Positions 1 through 8,427 of a stretch of 64,000 bases of DNA are shown here, piece by piece. The notes beneath the pieces were generated by a model. The model was not told the origin of the DNA. It ran no database searches and saw only the letters and a list, made by a program, of their open reading frames with translations. Each line of letters begins with the position of its first letter. Position 1 is the stretch's first letter. Source of the DNA: Chromatiaceae bacterium (GTDB lineage Bacteria > Pseudomonadota > Gammaproteobacteria > Chromatiales > Chromatiaceae); the NCBI GenBank assembly GCA_025458165.1, contig JALOTB010000004.1, forward strand, positions 51,088 through 115,087, written 5' to 3'. Both the position numbers and the translations under genes were made by a program.

Positions 1-435
1 CTCGTGGAAGGCGAAGCCGAAGATCACCTTGAGCACCAGCAGGGTGCCGACGGCGATCTGTACCTGCCGCTCCAGGGCCAGGCTCCCGCGGCAGCGGGTG
101 AGCGGCAGCCCGGCCTGCTCCCAGGCCGCGGTGCCACCCTGGATCAGGGCAAGGCGGTGGAAGCCGGCATCGCGCATCCGCTCGACCGCCTGCTGCGCCC
201 GGGCCCCGCTGTGGCAGGTGAGGTAGATGGTCTGATCTGGCGCTATGCCATACTGGCCGAGTCGCGCCCCCAGCGTGTCTGGGTCGAGCTGGTCCAGTGG
301 CAGGAGCTGCGCCCCGGGGATGTGCCCGGCGCGGTACTCGGCGGGTGTCCTGACGTCGATCAGTGGGGCCGGCTCGTCACTGCCGCGAAGCTGCGCGAAG
401 CGCTCCGGTGGAATCGAAATGACTCGGGTGCTCAT
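1..435 (-). CDS. Rhodanese-like protein with C-terminal membrane segment (3' end beyond window)
   Basis: Reading leftwards from the ATG at 435 (preceded by GGAGGTGACC, a strong ribosome binding site) gives 145 codons that run off the window edge. Residues about 1-105 form a rhodanese domain: LIDVRTPAEYRAGHIPGA followed by the active-site loop TCHSGAR, whose Cys would carry the persulfide sulfur. The last visible residues (QIAVGTLLVLKVIFGF) are hydrophobic and look like the start of a DUF2892-type membrane segment. Known rhodanese/DUF2892 fusions are small inner-membrane sulfur-transfer proteins common in sulfur oxidisers. The sulfur-transfer role is inferred from the family; substrate and partner are unknown. 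Confidence 0.85.
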   Translation of the reverse strand, partial: MSTRVISIPPERFAQLRGSDEPAPLIDVRTPAEYRAGHIPGAQLLPLDQLDPDTLGARLGQYGIAPDQTIYLTCHSGARAQQAVERMRDAGFHRLALIQGGTAAWEQAGLPLTRCRGSLALERQVQIAVGTLLVLKVIFGFAFHE

Positions 436-592
436 GGTCACCTCCGGGAGTTACTGCTTGGTCCGGTTCGGAGGTGAGGCCCAAGGCGCGCATCAACACC
501 GTTCATCCAGTCGAAATGCCTAGCGGCTCACATCGAGTTTTCCTCCATCCGGCGTGTTGCCGGCCGGTCTCGGAAAAGCCCCAGTGCGGGCG

Positions 593-1204
593 TTAGGGTT
601 GGTTCCCGGTCTGGGCCTCGACCAGCATTTGCGCCAGCTCCGCCCCGCTCTTGTAGTGCGGCACCCGCCACACCAGGCGGTAGAGGCGCTGCAGGAAGCT
701 GTTGCGTCCGGCGACCTCGTCGCGCCAGTATTGCTCGGCGAGCCTCAGGTTCCCCGCCTTGTCGAGGAGAAAGGCGTCCTTGGAGCCCTGGCCGCCGAAG
801 ATGTAGAGCTTGCCATCCTCGATCAGCCAGGTGTCGGCATCGCCGCCCCAGGGGATTCCGTAGACGATGCCGTTGGCGCAGTAGCCGCCGAACTGGGGCA
901 GATACCGCGTCGGATCGGTGTCGAACAGGGCCTTGTGCTCGGCGCTCGCAAAGCGCAGCCGCACCCCTTGGTAGAGGCTGCTGTGCTCCGGTAAGCCGAG
1001 GCGGTGCCGGCCCTCGGTAAAGTAGGCCACCACGTCGTGACCGGCGAGCAGCAGCCGCTTCTCGTCGCCGTCGGCTACTGCGTTCACCGGCTTCAGCTCG
1101 GAGGCCGGGTTCTGCGCCACTATGGCCGAGCAGCCGGTCAGGGTGAAGGCCAGGAGCAGCAGGGCCAGGGGGTTGAGAAAGCGGGTCCACAGATTCGTCA
1201 TCAT
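593..1204 (-). CDS. YHS domain-containing lipoprotein
   Basis: A 203-residue protein. The open frame extends upstream into the next gene, but the ATG-ATG pair at 1199-1204 begins a clear signal: MMTNLWTR, a hydrophobic stretch, then the lipobox LTGC (Cys near residue 25), so it is probably a lipoprotein. The middle (about 45-125) matches the YHS type: LAGHDVVAYF, FASAEHKALFDTDPTRYLPQFGGYCANGI. YHS domains resemble TRASH-type metal-binding modules. Start 4 bases after the ATP-grasp stop suggests cotranscription with it and the patatin gene. Exact function is unknown; metal or redox-cofactor binding is only a family-level suggestion. Confidence 0.75.
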   Translation of the reverse strand: MMTNLWTRFLNPLALLLLAFTLTGCSAIVAQNPASELKPVNAVADGDEKRLLLAGHDVVAYFTEGRHRLGLPEHSSLYQGVRLRFASAEHKALFDTDPTRYLPQFGGYCANGIVYGIPWGGDADTWLIEDGKLYIFGGQGSKDAFLLDKAGNLRLAEQYWRDEVAGRNSFLQRLYRLVWRVPHYKSGAELAQMLVEAQTGNQP

Positions 1205-1208
1205 GGGT

Positions 1209-2573
1209 CTATTTCGCTGGTTGGGTGGCAACGGGGAGCGACCAGCCGGGGTCGGCGAGGTCGCCGTCGATCGAAGGCGCGTCACCGGGCTCGGCGTAAG
1301 GCGGGGACCACCCAAGCCGGGCGCTCGCGGCCAGGCAGCGCCGGCGGAGCTCCGCCTGGTCGCGCCCGCCGAGATGGATGATCCCGAAGCGGTGGCTGCC
1401 GAGCCACTTGAAGTCGCGCGCCAGGGCCTGGCCCCGCTTGGGGAAGCAGAAGAGCAGCCCGTCGGGGGTCTCGCGACGCCATCGGGCGATCTCGCGCGCG
1501 GTTGGACTGGGGGGGACCTGGTCGGGGGCAAAGGCGCGGTAGACGAAGCTCGCCGCGGCGCCTGCGGAAGGCGTGCGCCGCGGCAGGGCGGCCGCGTCCT
1601 CGCCGAGCGCCAGGGCCACCGAGACGGCGTGGGCATCGATCCCGAGCACGCGCAGATACAGGTCGGAGAACTGCGAGGCGAGCCGCGGGTTGACCTCGAT
1701 CACGCTGATCCGGTCTTGCGCCGGGTCGTAGAAGAGCTCCAGGTTGAACAGGCCCTGGCGGAAGCCCACCGCGGCGAGGAAGCGGCGCGCGATGTCGAGC
1801 GCGCGCCGCTGCACCTCGGCCGGGAGCCTGCTCGGGACCTCCCAGCGCATAAAGGCCTGGGTGCCGGGATACATGACCGCGTCGACCACCCCCAGGAGGT
1901 GGACCTCGCCGTCCTGCACCCAGCCGTCGAGGTTGTGCTGGGGCGTGCCCAGCGGCACCGGCGCCTCGAGGAGCATACGGTGGGCGGAGGGGGCGCCGGG
2001 CAGGCGGGCGCGGCAGACGCGCTCGAACGGCTCGACCAGGTGGCGGATCACCCACAGCTCGCGCCAGGAGAAGCGCGTATGCGCCTGAAGCTCGGCGCGG
2101 CTCGCGACCTCGCGCGCGAGCACCGAGAAGGCCGCCTTGACCGGCTTGACGTAGGCCGGGTAGGTCAGGCCCTCGGGGGCGTCGGCCCCGTACTCGAGGT
2201 CGAGCGGGGCGAAAGGCAGGTTGGCCTCGGGCGCGACCTGCCCCAGCACCTGGCGGGCCAGGAGCTTGTGCTGGCAGGCGATGATCGCTTCGGGGGGGCT
2301 GCCGGGCAGCCGGAGCCGCTCGGCCACCAGGGCGGCGGCCAGTGCACCGAACTGCTCGTGGTGCGAAATCACCCCCGCCCAGCCGCGGCGTGCGCCGCGC
2401 CGCGCTTGCACCGCGGCGAACCGCGCCAGGTCGAAGCCGATCAGGGACGCGTTGCTTGGGAAGGTAAAGAGATCGAAGCCGGCGTGGTCGAAGTCCGCGC
2501 GCCCGACCTGGCGCGCGAATCCGAGCGCGTCCCAGTCGTAGTCGAAGAGCAGGCCGATGCGCGGGCGGCTCAA
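1209..2573 (-). CDS. ATP-grasp domain protein
   Basis: A 454-residue cytosolic protein with no signal or membrane segment. The ATP-grasp fold is recognisable: Lys103 (CQHKLLARQVL) and Lys143 (YVKPVKAAFS) are placed like nucleotide-binding lysines, and FNLELFYD (277-282) plus VIEVNPRLASQF (291-302) supply the acidic/Asn metal ligands of the carboxylate-amine ligase superfamily. The residues after about 340 have no obvious match. Enzymes of this fold form an acyl-phosphate and join it to an amine or thiol. The start overlaps the stop of the patatin gene by four bases (ATGA), so the two are probably translationally coupled. The substrate cannot be told from sequence. Confidence 0.75.
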   Translation of the reverse strand: MSRPRIGLLFDYDWDALGFARQVGRADFDHAGFDLFTFPSNASLIGFDLARFAAVQARRGARRGWAGVISHHEQFGALAAALVAERLRLPGSPPEAIIACQHKLLARQVLGQVAPEANLPFAPLDLEYGADAPEGLTYPAYVKPVKAAFSVLAREVASRAELQAHTRFSWRELWVIRHLVEPFERVCRARLPGAPSAHRMLLEAPVPLGTPQHNLDGWVQDGEVHLLGVVDAVMYPGTQAFMRWEVPSRLPAEVQRRALDIARRFLAAVGFRQGLFNLELFYDPAQDRISVIEVNPRLASQFSDLYLRVLGIDAHAVSVALALGEDAAALPRRTPSAGAAASFVYRAFAPDQVPPSPTAREIARWRRETPDGLLFCFPKRGQALARDFKWLGSHRFGIIHLGGRDQAELRRRCLAASARLGWSPPYAEPGDAPSIDGDLADPGWSLPVATQPAK

Positions 2574-3445
2574 GGCGCGATCTCGGGCCAGACCCGCTCG
2601 GCGGCACGCCGGCCCGCCTCGGAGAGCAGCCCCGCATAGTCCCTGCGCCCGCGCATGAGCCCGTGCAGGTCGAGGCGGATCTGCACGTCTGCGCTGCCGA
2701 TCTGCTCGGCGATCAGGGTGTTGATCAGGATGTGCACGGTCTGAAAGGCGGTATCGATCAGGTGGCGGACGGGCTCATCATCGGGGCGGAAGGCAATATC
2801 CACGGCGACCACCCGCTCCCCGCCCAGGACTCGGGCCGCTCGCACCGGGACCGGCTCGGTCAGCGAGCCGTCGACCAGCCGGCGGCCCTCCCACTCGACC
2901 GGCTCGAACAGCACGGGCATGCAGGCCGAGGCGGCGACGGCCCTGGGCCCGTCCCCGCGGTCTAGGATCACCCGCTCGCCGGTCGCGAGGTCGGTCGCCA
3001 CCGCGGCGAAGGCGATCGGCCAAGCCTCGATCGCGGGCGCCCCGATCAGTCCGCGCAGCCGCTGCTGAAGTCCCTCGTTGCTCACCAGCCCGCGGCGCGG
3101 CCAGGCCGGGCGCGCGGCGTCTAGCAGGCCGAAGCGCTCGGCAGCGCGCCCGATCGCGAGGCTATCGAGCCCGGCCGCCCAGAGCGCGCCGACGATCGCC
3201 CCGACGCTGGTCCCGACGATCAGGTCGGGGCGCAGCCCGCGTGCCTCGAAGACCCGCATGACGCCGAGGTGTGCGTGCCCGTGCAGGGAGCCGCTGCCGA
3301 GTGCGAGGGCGAGGCGCCGGCTGGCGTGCCCGTCGCCCCGGGCGGGCCGAAGCCCGAGCGCGAGCGCCCCCAGTGCGACCACTGCCGAGCCCAGCAGGGC
3401 GCGGCGCTGGGCATCGGGTACCTGGGACGGTCGGCCTCTCAGCAT
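2570..3445 (-). CDS. Patatin-like phospholipase (RssA/NTE family)
   Basis: 291 residues. The ATG at 3445 follows GAGGGG and begins a short N-terminus with a hydrophobic segment (about 18-33) that may be a signal or anchor. The patatin core follows: oxyanion loop GSGSLHGHAHLGVM (50-63), nucleophile elbow GTSVG (Ser80) and catalytic Asp in VDGS (Asp192). This Ser-Asp dyad hydrolyses lipid esters in characterised family members. The usual oxyanion motif is GGGxRG; here the glycines are partly replaced, while the dyad is intact. Four-base overlap with the ATP-grasp gene downstream suggests a lipid- or acyl-related pathway, which is inference. Confidence 0.85.
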   Translation of the reverse strand: MLRGRPSQVPDAQRRALLGSAVVALGALALGLRPARGDGHASRRLALALGSGSLHGHAHLGVMRVFEARGLRPDLIVGTSVGAIVGALWAAGLDSLAIGRAAERFGLLDAARPAWPRRGLVSNEGLQQRLRGLIGAPAIEAWPIAFAAVATDLATGERVILDRGDGPRAVAASACMPVLFEPVEWEGRRLVDGSLTEPVPVRAARVLGGERVVAVDIAFRPDDEPVRHLIDTAFQTVHILINTLIAEQIGSADVQIRLDLHGLMRGRRDYAGLLSEAGRRAAERVWPEIAP

Positions 3446-3742
3446 GGCAAACCCCTCGCATCGTTGGGGCGCAGGGAGCCTCTCGCGGGAGCATGGGGGC
3501 GGCCAGGGCATCCTGCGAGTCCCTTCGGGCTGGCGCGTCCTTTTGGTCATGCCGATGATCGCCCATCCGGGCCCTGCGCCGCGCGGGCCATCGGACGCCG
3601 CGACAGGGCCTCGATCCATCCGCCGAGAGGGGAGCCACCCGGCCCCGGACGTGAACGAAACGGGGGATGCAGCAGGGGCTCCACGACTGCCGGCGCCCCC
3701 CGCCGGATCGGCCGGGTGGCCGGCCTCGGCGGGCAAGGGCGC
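3446..3742. other. Intergenic gap with no recognised gene
   Basis: About 300 bases between the DUF2333 gene and the patatin gene, both on the minus strand. It should hold the patatin-operon promoter and the DUF2333 3' end. A short inverted repeat (AGGGC...GCCCT, 3737-3751) overlaps the DUF2333 stop but has no T-run. I could not identify a convincing promoter or a coding frame. Confidence 0.4.
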
Positions 3743-4807
3743 TTAGCCCTGCTGGAGCAGTATGCGCAGGTCGAGGGCCGCGGCGTTGGCGCGTGAGATG
3801 TAAGAGGCAAGGACGAGTGAGTGGTTTGCGACATAGCCAAAGCCGTGGCCGTTCAGGACCATGGGGCTCCACATCCGCTTGGTCGCCTCCTCGAGGTCGC
3901 GGATGACCTGCTGCATCGAGACCTCGGCGTTCTTGTCGCGCAGTACGTTCTCGAAGTCGATCGCGAGCGCCTTGAAGGTGTGCAGGAGCCCCCAAGCGTA
4001 GCCGCGCGCCTCGTAGAAGACGTCGTCGACCTCGCCGCGCGGGGTCTTGGGTCGCGCCTCGGGACCCTCGTTTTCCGCCCCTGCGGCTTCGGACTCGGGC
4101 ACCAGGGCGGCGGTGAGCTCGCGGTCGCCCACGCTCGCGCTCAGGCGCTGGGCGTAGTTGCCGAGGCGCTTCTCCACCACGGCGAGATAGGCGGCCAGGT
4201 TGTCCGCGCGGGCAAAGAAGCGTGCCGATGGATCTCCGGCGATGAGCTGGGCGAGAAAGCCGTCGAGCGACTCGACACCCTGGCGGAGCTGCGACTCGGT
4301 CGTCGGCAGGATCCAGGCGTCGACCCGGTAGTTCACGAACTGGTCGGCCCGCCGCAGGTCGGCGTTCTCGACCGACTGGGTCTGTGAGCGGCTGAAGTCG
4401 TTGCGCAGGGAGCGAATGGAATCTCGGGCCTCCTTCAACAGGCCGTACTCCCAGCTCGGCATGTTGTCGAGGTAGATCCCGGGCACCGTGACGTCGTTAT
4501 AGAGATATCCGCCCGGTTTCTCGAGCAGCGTGCGTGCCGCCTGGGCGACCGCGGCCACCGTCACGACCCCGGGTGCGAGGCGCTCGGAGTCACCGCCCGC
4601 GCGCTCCACGGCGGCCGCCCGGACATCGAACTTCTCGGGCTGCAGGGACCAGTAGGCACCGAGCAGGAGTACGGAGACCGCGAAGACAGCCGCCGCCGTC
4701 AGGGCGACACGCTTCCAGCGGGGCATCGCTTGGGCGCTCGCCGGGACCTCGGGGGGCTGCTCCGTGGCTTGGATGTGATCGGTGGAGGCGTGGGTGGTTT
4801 GGCTCAT
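3743..4807 (-). CDS. DUF2333 family membrane-anchored protein
   Basis: 354 residues. The ATG at 4807 is preceded by CGGAGATCGAAC (GGAG). After a polar N-terminus there is one membrane segment (about 32-52, VALTAAAVFAVSVLLLGAYW), then a long soluble, probably periplasmic, region ending NAAALDLRILLQQG. The pattern PGGYLYNDVTVPGIYLDNMPSWEYG and the helical remainder fit DUF2333, a gammaproteobacterial family of unknown function. Residues about 240-260 are an acidic/Ala-rich insert (PESEAAGAENEGPEARP). It lies 32 bases after the DUF502 gene on the same strand, so the two are likely cotranscribed. Confidence 0.75.
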   Translation of the reverse strand: MSQTTHASTDHIQATEQPPEVPASAQAMPRWKRVALTAAAVFAVSVLLLGAYWSLQPEKFDVRAAAVERAGGDSERLAPGVVTVAAVAQAARTLLEKPGGYLYNDVTVPGIYLDNMPSWEYGLLKEARDSIRSLRNDFSRSQTQSVENADLRRADQFVNYRVDAWILPTTESQLRQGVESLDGFLAQLIAGDPSARFFARADNLAAYLAVVEKRLGNYAQRLSASVGDRELTAALVPESEAAGAENEGPEARPKTPRGEVDDVFYEARGYAWGLLHTFKALAIDFENVLRDKNAEVSMQQVIRDLEEATKRMWSPMVLNGHGFGYVANHSLVLASYISRANAAALDLRILLQQG

Positions 4808-4839
4808 GTTCGATCTCCGCTGGTTGACTGCCGAACGAT

Positions 4840-5673
4840 TCAGGCCGAGATCCTCGTCTCGGCCGGGATTGCGCCGCGGGCGCCGAGCGACTTGGGGAGC
4901 GGAGCCGATCCCTGGCTCGCGCCGGGCTCGCTCGGCACGGGCAAGGGCTCGGGGCCGTCGACCGGAGGCTCTGGTCCGGCGGCCGCTGCGCCGAGTCCGC
5001 CGCCGCGGTTTGTCGAGCCGCCCCGCGCTCGCCGGAAGCGAATTCGGTCGGGCGCCGAGGTGCCGCCGGAGACGACGAACCCCATCGCCTGATCGACGGT
5101 CCAGTCGAGTGGCACAAGCTGCGAGACGGGGAGGATCTCGAGGTAGCCGCTGGTCGGGTTGGGGGTCGTCGGCACGTAGACCGCCGCCAGCTCTTCGCCG
5201 GTGTCCTCGTCGATGAAGACACGGGTCAGCAGCCCGACGACCTTCATCCCCTCGTGCGGGAAGGGGATGAGCACCACGGACTTGCCACCTTCCCCCTCGC
5301 TCTGTAGGGCGTCGACAAGCCGCTTGGTGGCCCCGTAGACGCTGGTCACCAGTGGGATGTGTCGCACCCACTCTTCGACGGCGTTCACGATCTGTCGCCC
5401 GCCCAGCCTTGTCATCGCCATGCCCAGCAGGTAGAGCATGACCAGGGTGAACAGGATGGCGAGACCGGAGGACAGCAAGGGCGCCTCGACGAGCAGGGTC
5501 GCGAGGCTTGGCGAGACCGGCTTGACCGCGTTGGAGACGACGATGAGCTTCGGCCGGCCGATGTTGGCGAGCAGGTCGAGAAAAAAGCTGAACACGAAAA
5601 CGGTGACCAGCAGCGGAATCGCGGTGACGATCCCGGTCAGCAGGTATCGCTTGATGTTCGCGTTCTCGAGCAT
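4840..5673 (-). CDS. DUF502 family membrane protein
   Basis: 277 residues. Two membrane segments are visible near the N-terminus (about 8-35, LLTGIVTAIPLLVTVFVFSFF, and 65-88). The family core follows: WVRHIPLVTSVYGATKRLVDAL, then VVLIPFPHEGMKVVGLLTR and YVPTTPNPTSGYLEILP, which are hallmarks of DUF502. Its function is unknown in bacteria; the plant relatives are the LIKE-COV proteins. After about residue 215 comes a Pro/Gly/Ala-rich tail that is probably disordered. It is the first gene of a two-gene unit with DUF2333. Confidence 0.8.
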   Translation of the reverse strand: MLENANIKRYLLTGIVTAIPLLVTVFVFSFFLDLLANIGRPKLIVVSNAVKPVSPSLATLLVEAPLLSSGLAILFTLVMLYLLGMAMTRLGGRQIVNAVEEWVRHIPLVTSVYGATKRLVDALQSEGEGGKSVVLIPFPHEGMKVVGLLTRVFIDEDTGEELAAVYVPTTPNPTSGYLEILPVSQLVPLDWTVDQAMGFVVSGGTSAPDRIRFRRARGGSTNRGGGLGAAAAGPEPPVDGPEPLPVPSEPGASQGSAPLPKSLGARGAIPAETRISA

Positions 5674-6062
5674 GTCTCGGCGACCGTGTAGGGGACTGGT
5701 GCTTGCCGCGGCAGATGGTGTAGACGGCCGAGATGCAACCCAAGCGCCCCCGCCGCCGCGGCCGAGGCGCCTTTGACGGGGCTCTGAGTCCCGGCTCAGC
5801 GTCGTTTTTCTCCCCTGTCCAACGGCTTAGCAGATGCCAGAGTCGGCGCCCCGTGGCGACTCGCGGACTCTTCGAGGTTCGTCGAACTTCTCGCGCGACA
5901 CTTCGAGTTTTTCTGATTCGTAAGCGTGCTGCGCGACCTTGCGCCCGTCGCCCTCGGGGCCCCGGGCGGGGCAGCTTGAAATCCCCTAGTCCGGCGCAGA
6001 GTTTGCGTTCTGCCCGGTCTCGGACCCGGGTAGTATCCGTCCCCAATGTTATCGAGAGGACC
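5674..6062. other. Divergent intergenic region upstream of the antiporter operon
   Basis: 389 bases between the divergent DUF502 and mrpE genes. It must carry promoters in both directions. An open frame runs into mrpE from upstream, but its translation is Arg/Ser-rich and unlike mrpE, so I read it as non-coding. I could not find a convincing sigma-70 pair or operator. Confidence 0.4.
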
Positions 6063-6620
6063 ATGTCAAGCCCCCCAAGCTCGGTCGACCGAGACGGCAC
6101 CCAAGGCCGGTCCCCCGTTTTGGCCGCCTTGTCGGTGTCCGTGCTCACGGTCCTGTTCGCGGGGCTCTGGCTCACCCTTGTCGGGCCGACCGATCCCGGC
6201 TCCTGGATCATCGGGGTGCCAGCCGTGATCGCCGCCGTCTGGGCCCGGCAGCGTCTGGCGCCGGCACCTGGGCGCGGCCTGTCGCTGCTTGGGGCGCTGC
6301 GCTTCTTGCCGGTGTTCCTCATCGAGTCCTTCAAGGGCGGGATCGACGTCGCACGGCGCGTCTTGGGGACGCGTCTGAGGGTCGAGCCGGGGCTGCTGAC
6401 CTACCGGCTGAGCCTCGACTCGCGGGCGGCTCGGGTCTTCTTTGTCGATCTCGTCAGCCTCCTGCCAGGCACCCTGAGCGCGGACCTCCAGGGCGACACG
6501 CTCGTGGTGCATGCGCTCGACTGCCGGGTGGACGCGGCCCCCGAGCTGTTGCGGCTCGAGCGGCACGTCGCCCGAGTCTTCCGCGAGCGGTTGCCAGAGC
6601 AAGGGGCTCCGACCCCATGA
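6063..6620 (+). CDS. mrpE: Na+/H+ antiporter subunit E (MrpE/MnhE)
   Basis: 185 residues, starting at the ATG at 6063 behind GAGAGGACC. Two hydrophobic helices occur early (about 18-55) and a third segment precedes the conserved FLPVFLIESFKGGIDVARRVL. The C-terminal half contains LVSLLPGTLSADLQGDTLVVHALD, the typical MrpE soluble segment. MrpE is a small subunit of the multi-component Mrp cation/proton antiporter in the inner membrane. It opens an operon in which each gene overlaps the next by a few bases. Confidence 0.9.
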   Translation: MSSPPSSVDRDGTQGRSPVLAALSVSVLTVLFAGLWLTLVGPTDPGSWIIGVPAVIAAVWARQRLAPAPGRGLSLLGALRFLPVFLIESFKGGIDVARRVLGTRLRVEPGLLTYRLSLDSRAARVFFVDLVSLLPGTLSADLQGDTLVVHALDCRVDAAPELLRLERHVARVFRERLPEQGAPTP

Positions 6621-6880
6621 GTGAGCTGCTCGCGATCCCGGCCCTGATCCTCCTCCTGACCCTCGGGGCCGGGCTGGTTCGGGTCGTCATCGGGCCGACG
6701 CCCACCGACCGACTGATGGCGGCCCAGCTCACGGGCACCACGGGAATCGCCACCCTGCTGGTGCTCGCGCCGGTGCTGCGCGCGCCGGCGCTGGTGGATG
6801 TCGCCCTTGTGTTCGCGCTGCTTGCCGCCGTCGCGGCCGCGGCCTTCACCCGCCAGCGGCGGTCCGCGGAGGAGCCGTGA
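6617..6880 (+). CDS. mrpF: Na+/H+ antiporter subunit F (MrpF)
   Basis: 87 residues with three predicted helices. VVIGPTPTDRLMAAQLTGT is the diagnostic MrpF segment between helices one and two. The length is normal for the family. ATG overlaps the mrpE stop by four bases and the stop overlaps mrpG the same way, so translation is probably coupled along the operon. Confidence 0.92.
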   Translation: MSELLAIPALILLLTLGAGLVRVVIGPTPTDRLMAAQLTGTTGIATLLVLAPVLRAPALVDVALVFALLAAVAAAAFTRQRRSAEEP

Positions 6881-7176
6881 TGGTCGCGCTGCACTGGCTG
6901 GCTGCGGCCCTGATCCTCGCCGGGCTCTTGTTCTTCGTCGCCGGGACGGTCGGGCTCCTGCGCCTGCCCGATGCCCTGAGCCGGCTGCACGCGCTGACCA
7001 AGGCCGACAACCTCGGGCTCTTCCTGGTCGCGCTCGGGCTGCTGGTCGCCAACCCCGAGCCCTTCTTCGCGCTCAAGCTGCTGCTGATCTGGCTGCTGGT
7101 GATGGCGGCCGCCGCGACCGGGGCGCACCTGATCGCCAAGCGGGCGGTCCGCGGCGACGGGGAGGACGCGCCTTGA
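6877..7176 (+). CDS. mrpG: Na+/H+ antiporter subunit G (MrpG)
   Basis: 99 residues, three membrane segments. FVAGTVGLLRLPDALSRLHALTKADNLGL is the family signature of MrpG/MnhG. Normal length; the C-terminus HLIAKRAVRGDGEDAP is cytosolic-like. Its TGA overlaps the TTG start of the next gene. Confidence 0.92.
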   Translation: MMVALHWLAAALILAGLLFFVAGTVGLLRLPDALSRLHALTKADNLGLFLVALGLLVANPEPFFALKLLLIWLLVMAAAATGAHLIAKRAVRGDGEDAP

Positions 7177-7460
7177 CCAATCTGCTCCTCGCCTTCGATC
7201 TGCTGCTCTCGCTCACCCTGGTCGGCCTGGCCGCGGCCGCCCTGACCAGCCGCGAGCCGCGGCGGGCGGTGATTCTCTTCATCGCCTTTGGGCTCCTGCT
7301 CGCTCTGGTGTGGGCGCGGCTGCGCGCCCCCGACGTGGCGCTCGCCGAGGCGGCGATCGGGGCGGGACTGGCCGGGGCCTTGATGTTGGCGGCGGCGCGG
7401 CGGGCCGCGCGGGGCGCCCGTGGGCCCGGTGGGTCCGAGAGCTCGGCTGGGCAGGACTGA
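7173..7460 (+). CDS. DUF4040/MbhD-type antiporter subunit
   Basis: 95 residues from a TTG at 7173 that overlaps the mrpG stop (TTGA). Three hydrophobic stretches and the segment AFGLLLALVWARLRAPDVALAEAAIGAGLAGAL match the MbhD/DUF4040 domain. In full-length MrpA proteins this domain sits in the C-terminal part; here it is a separate gene, as in Mbh-type group clusters. A cytosolic tail (ARGARGPGGSESSAGQD) follows. The TTG start is chosen because nothing upstream in this frame resembles the family and the overlap pattern fits the operon. Confidence 0.8.
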   Translation: MTNLLLAFDLLLSLTLVGLAAAALTSREPRRAVILFIAFGLLLALVWARLRAPDVALAEAAIGAGLAGALMLAAARRAARGARGPGGSESSAGQD

Positions 7461-8152
7461 TGGGCGTCCGGCACTCGCTGATCATCGGCCTGTTGGCGCT
7501 CATCGGCGCCACCCTGGCCTGGGTCTACTGGGATGCCCTGATCGGGCACGCGGGCACGCGGCTCGCGGGGCTCGCCCTGGAGCGCGTCCCAGAGAGCGGG
7601 GTGTCCAATCCGGTGACCGCCGTGCTGCTCAACTTCCGCGCCTACGACACCCTGCTTGAGCTCGCGGTGCTGCTCGCCGCGATCTTGGGAATCTGGTCGA
7701 GCGGCCCCGAGGCGCGCGGATTCCTGCCCGCGGGGCCGGTGCTCGGCGCATTGACGTCCTGGGTGGTGCCCCTGCTTATCCTCGCCGCCGGCTATCTGCT
7801 CTGGGTCGGTGGACACGCCCCGGGCGGGGCCTTCCAGGCGGGCGCGCTGCTCGGCGCCGCTGGGGTCGTCCTTCGGCTCTCGGGCGAGCCGAGCGCGGGG
7901 CTACCGCCGCTGCCCTGGCTGCGGGTGGGGATCGGGCTCGGGGTGCTGATCTTCACCCTCACTGGGCTGGCGCTGATGGCGCTCGGTCAGGGTTTTCTGA
8001 CCTACCCGGCGGCCTCCGCCAAGTGGCTGATCCTCATGATCGAGACGGCCGCGACCCTGTCCATCGGCGCGACCCTGGCGGCGGCCTACCTGGCTGGCGA
8101 GCCCGTCCCCGCGCGCTCGACCACCCAGCAGCCGGGAGGGACCAGACCCTGA
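7460..8152 (+). CDS. mrpB: MbhE-MrpB fusion antiporter subunit
   Basis: 230 residues; ATG shares one base with the preceding TGA (TGATG). The N-terminal third (to about residue 80) contains SNPVTAVLLNFRAYDTLLELAVLLAAILGIW, the pattern seen at the C-terminal end of MrpA (MbhE). The rest matches MnhB: VPLLILAAGYLLWVGGHAPGGAFQAGALLGAAGVVL and later helices. So the protein joins the MrpA-tail module to MrpB, a known arrangement in Mbh-like clusters. It is an inner-membrane subunit of the antiporter complex. Confidence 0.88.
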   Translation: MGVRHSLIIGLLALIGATLAWVYWDALIGHAGTRLAGLALERVPESGVSNPVTAVLLNFRAYDTLLELAVLLAAILGIWSSGPEARGFLPAGPVLGALTSWVVPLLILAAGYLLWVGGHAPGGAFQAGALLGAAGVVLRLSGEPSAGLPPLPWLRVGIGLGVLIFTLTGLALMALGQGFLTYPAASAKWLILMIETAATLSIGATLAAAYLAGEPVPARSTTQQPGGTRP

Positions 8153-8427
8153 TCACCCAGCTCGTGTACGGCCTCGGGGGGATACTCCTTTTCCTGCTCG
8201 GGGTCTGGTCCTTCCTGGTCCACGACGGCCTGCTGCGCAAGCTGATCGCGATCAACGTCACCGGCGCGGGGGTCTTCCACGTCTTCATCGCGGTGGCCTA
8301 CCGCGGGCTCGACGCCGCCCCCGACCCAGTCCCGCATGCCCTGGTCCTGACCGGGATCGTGGTGGCGGTGAGCGCTACGGCCCTGGCCCTGACCCTGGGG
8401 CAGCGCCTGGAGCGGCCGGATGATTGA
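8149..8427 (+). CDS. mrpC: Na+/H+ antiporter subunit C (MrpC), probable CTG start
   Basis: 92 residues if started at the CTG at 8149. That codon overlaps the previous stop as CTGA, mirroring the ATGA/GTGA/TTGA overlaps of neighbours, and lies eight bases after GGGAGGG (8134-8140). No ATG is available in the right place; a GTG at 8164 is the alternative start. Three helices, with LVHDGLLRKLIAINVTGAGVFHVFIAVAYR and PDPVPHALVLTGIVVAVSATALALTL, are typical of MrpC/NuoK-like subunits. Slightly short of the usual 110 residues. Confidence 0.85.
   Translation: MITQLVYGLGGILLFLLGVWSFLVHDGLLRKLIAINVTGAGVFHVFIAVAYRGLDAAPDPVPHALVLTGIVVAVSATALALTLGQRLERPDD

Noticed and set aside
1205..1636. Upstream extension of the YHS lipoprotein
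   Set aside because: It runs antiparallel in frame over the ATP-grasp gene and lacks any similarity; the lipoprotein signal starts at 1204.
5733..6062. Upstream extension of mrpE
   Set aside because: Arg/Ser-rich translation unlike MrpE; the ATG at 6063 has a ribosome site and a normal family length.
3743..6334. A single 863-residue protein spanning DUF2333 and upstream sequence
   Set aside because: Only the part after the ATG at 4807 resembles a family; the upstream part overlaps DUF502 and mrpE in other frames and is Arg-rich.
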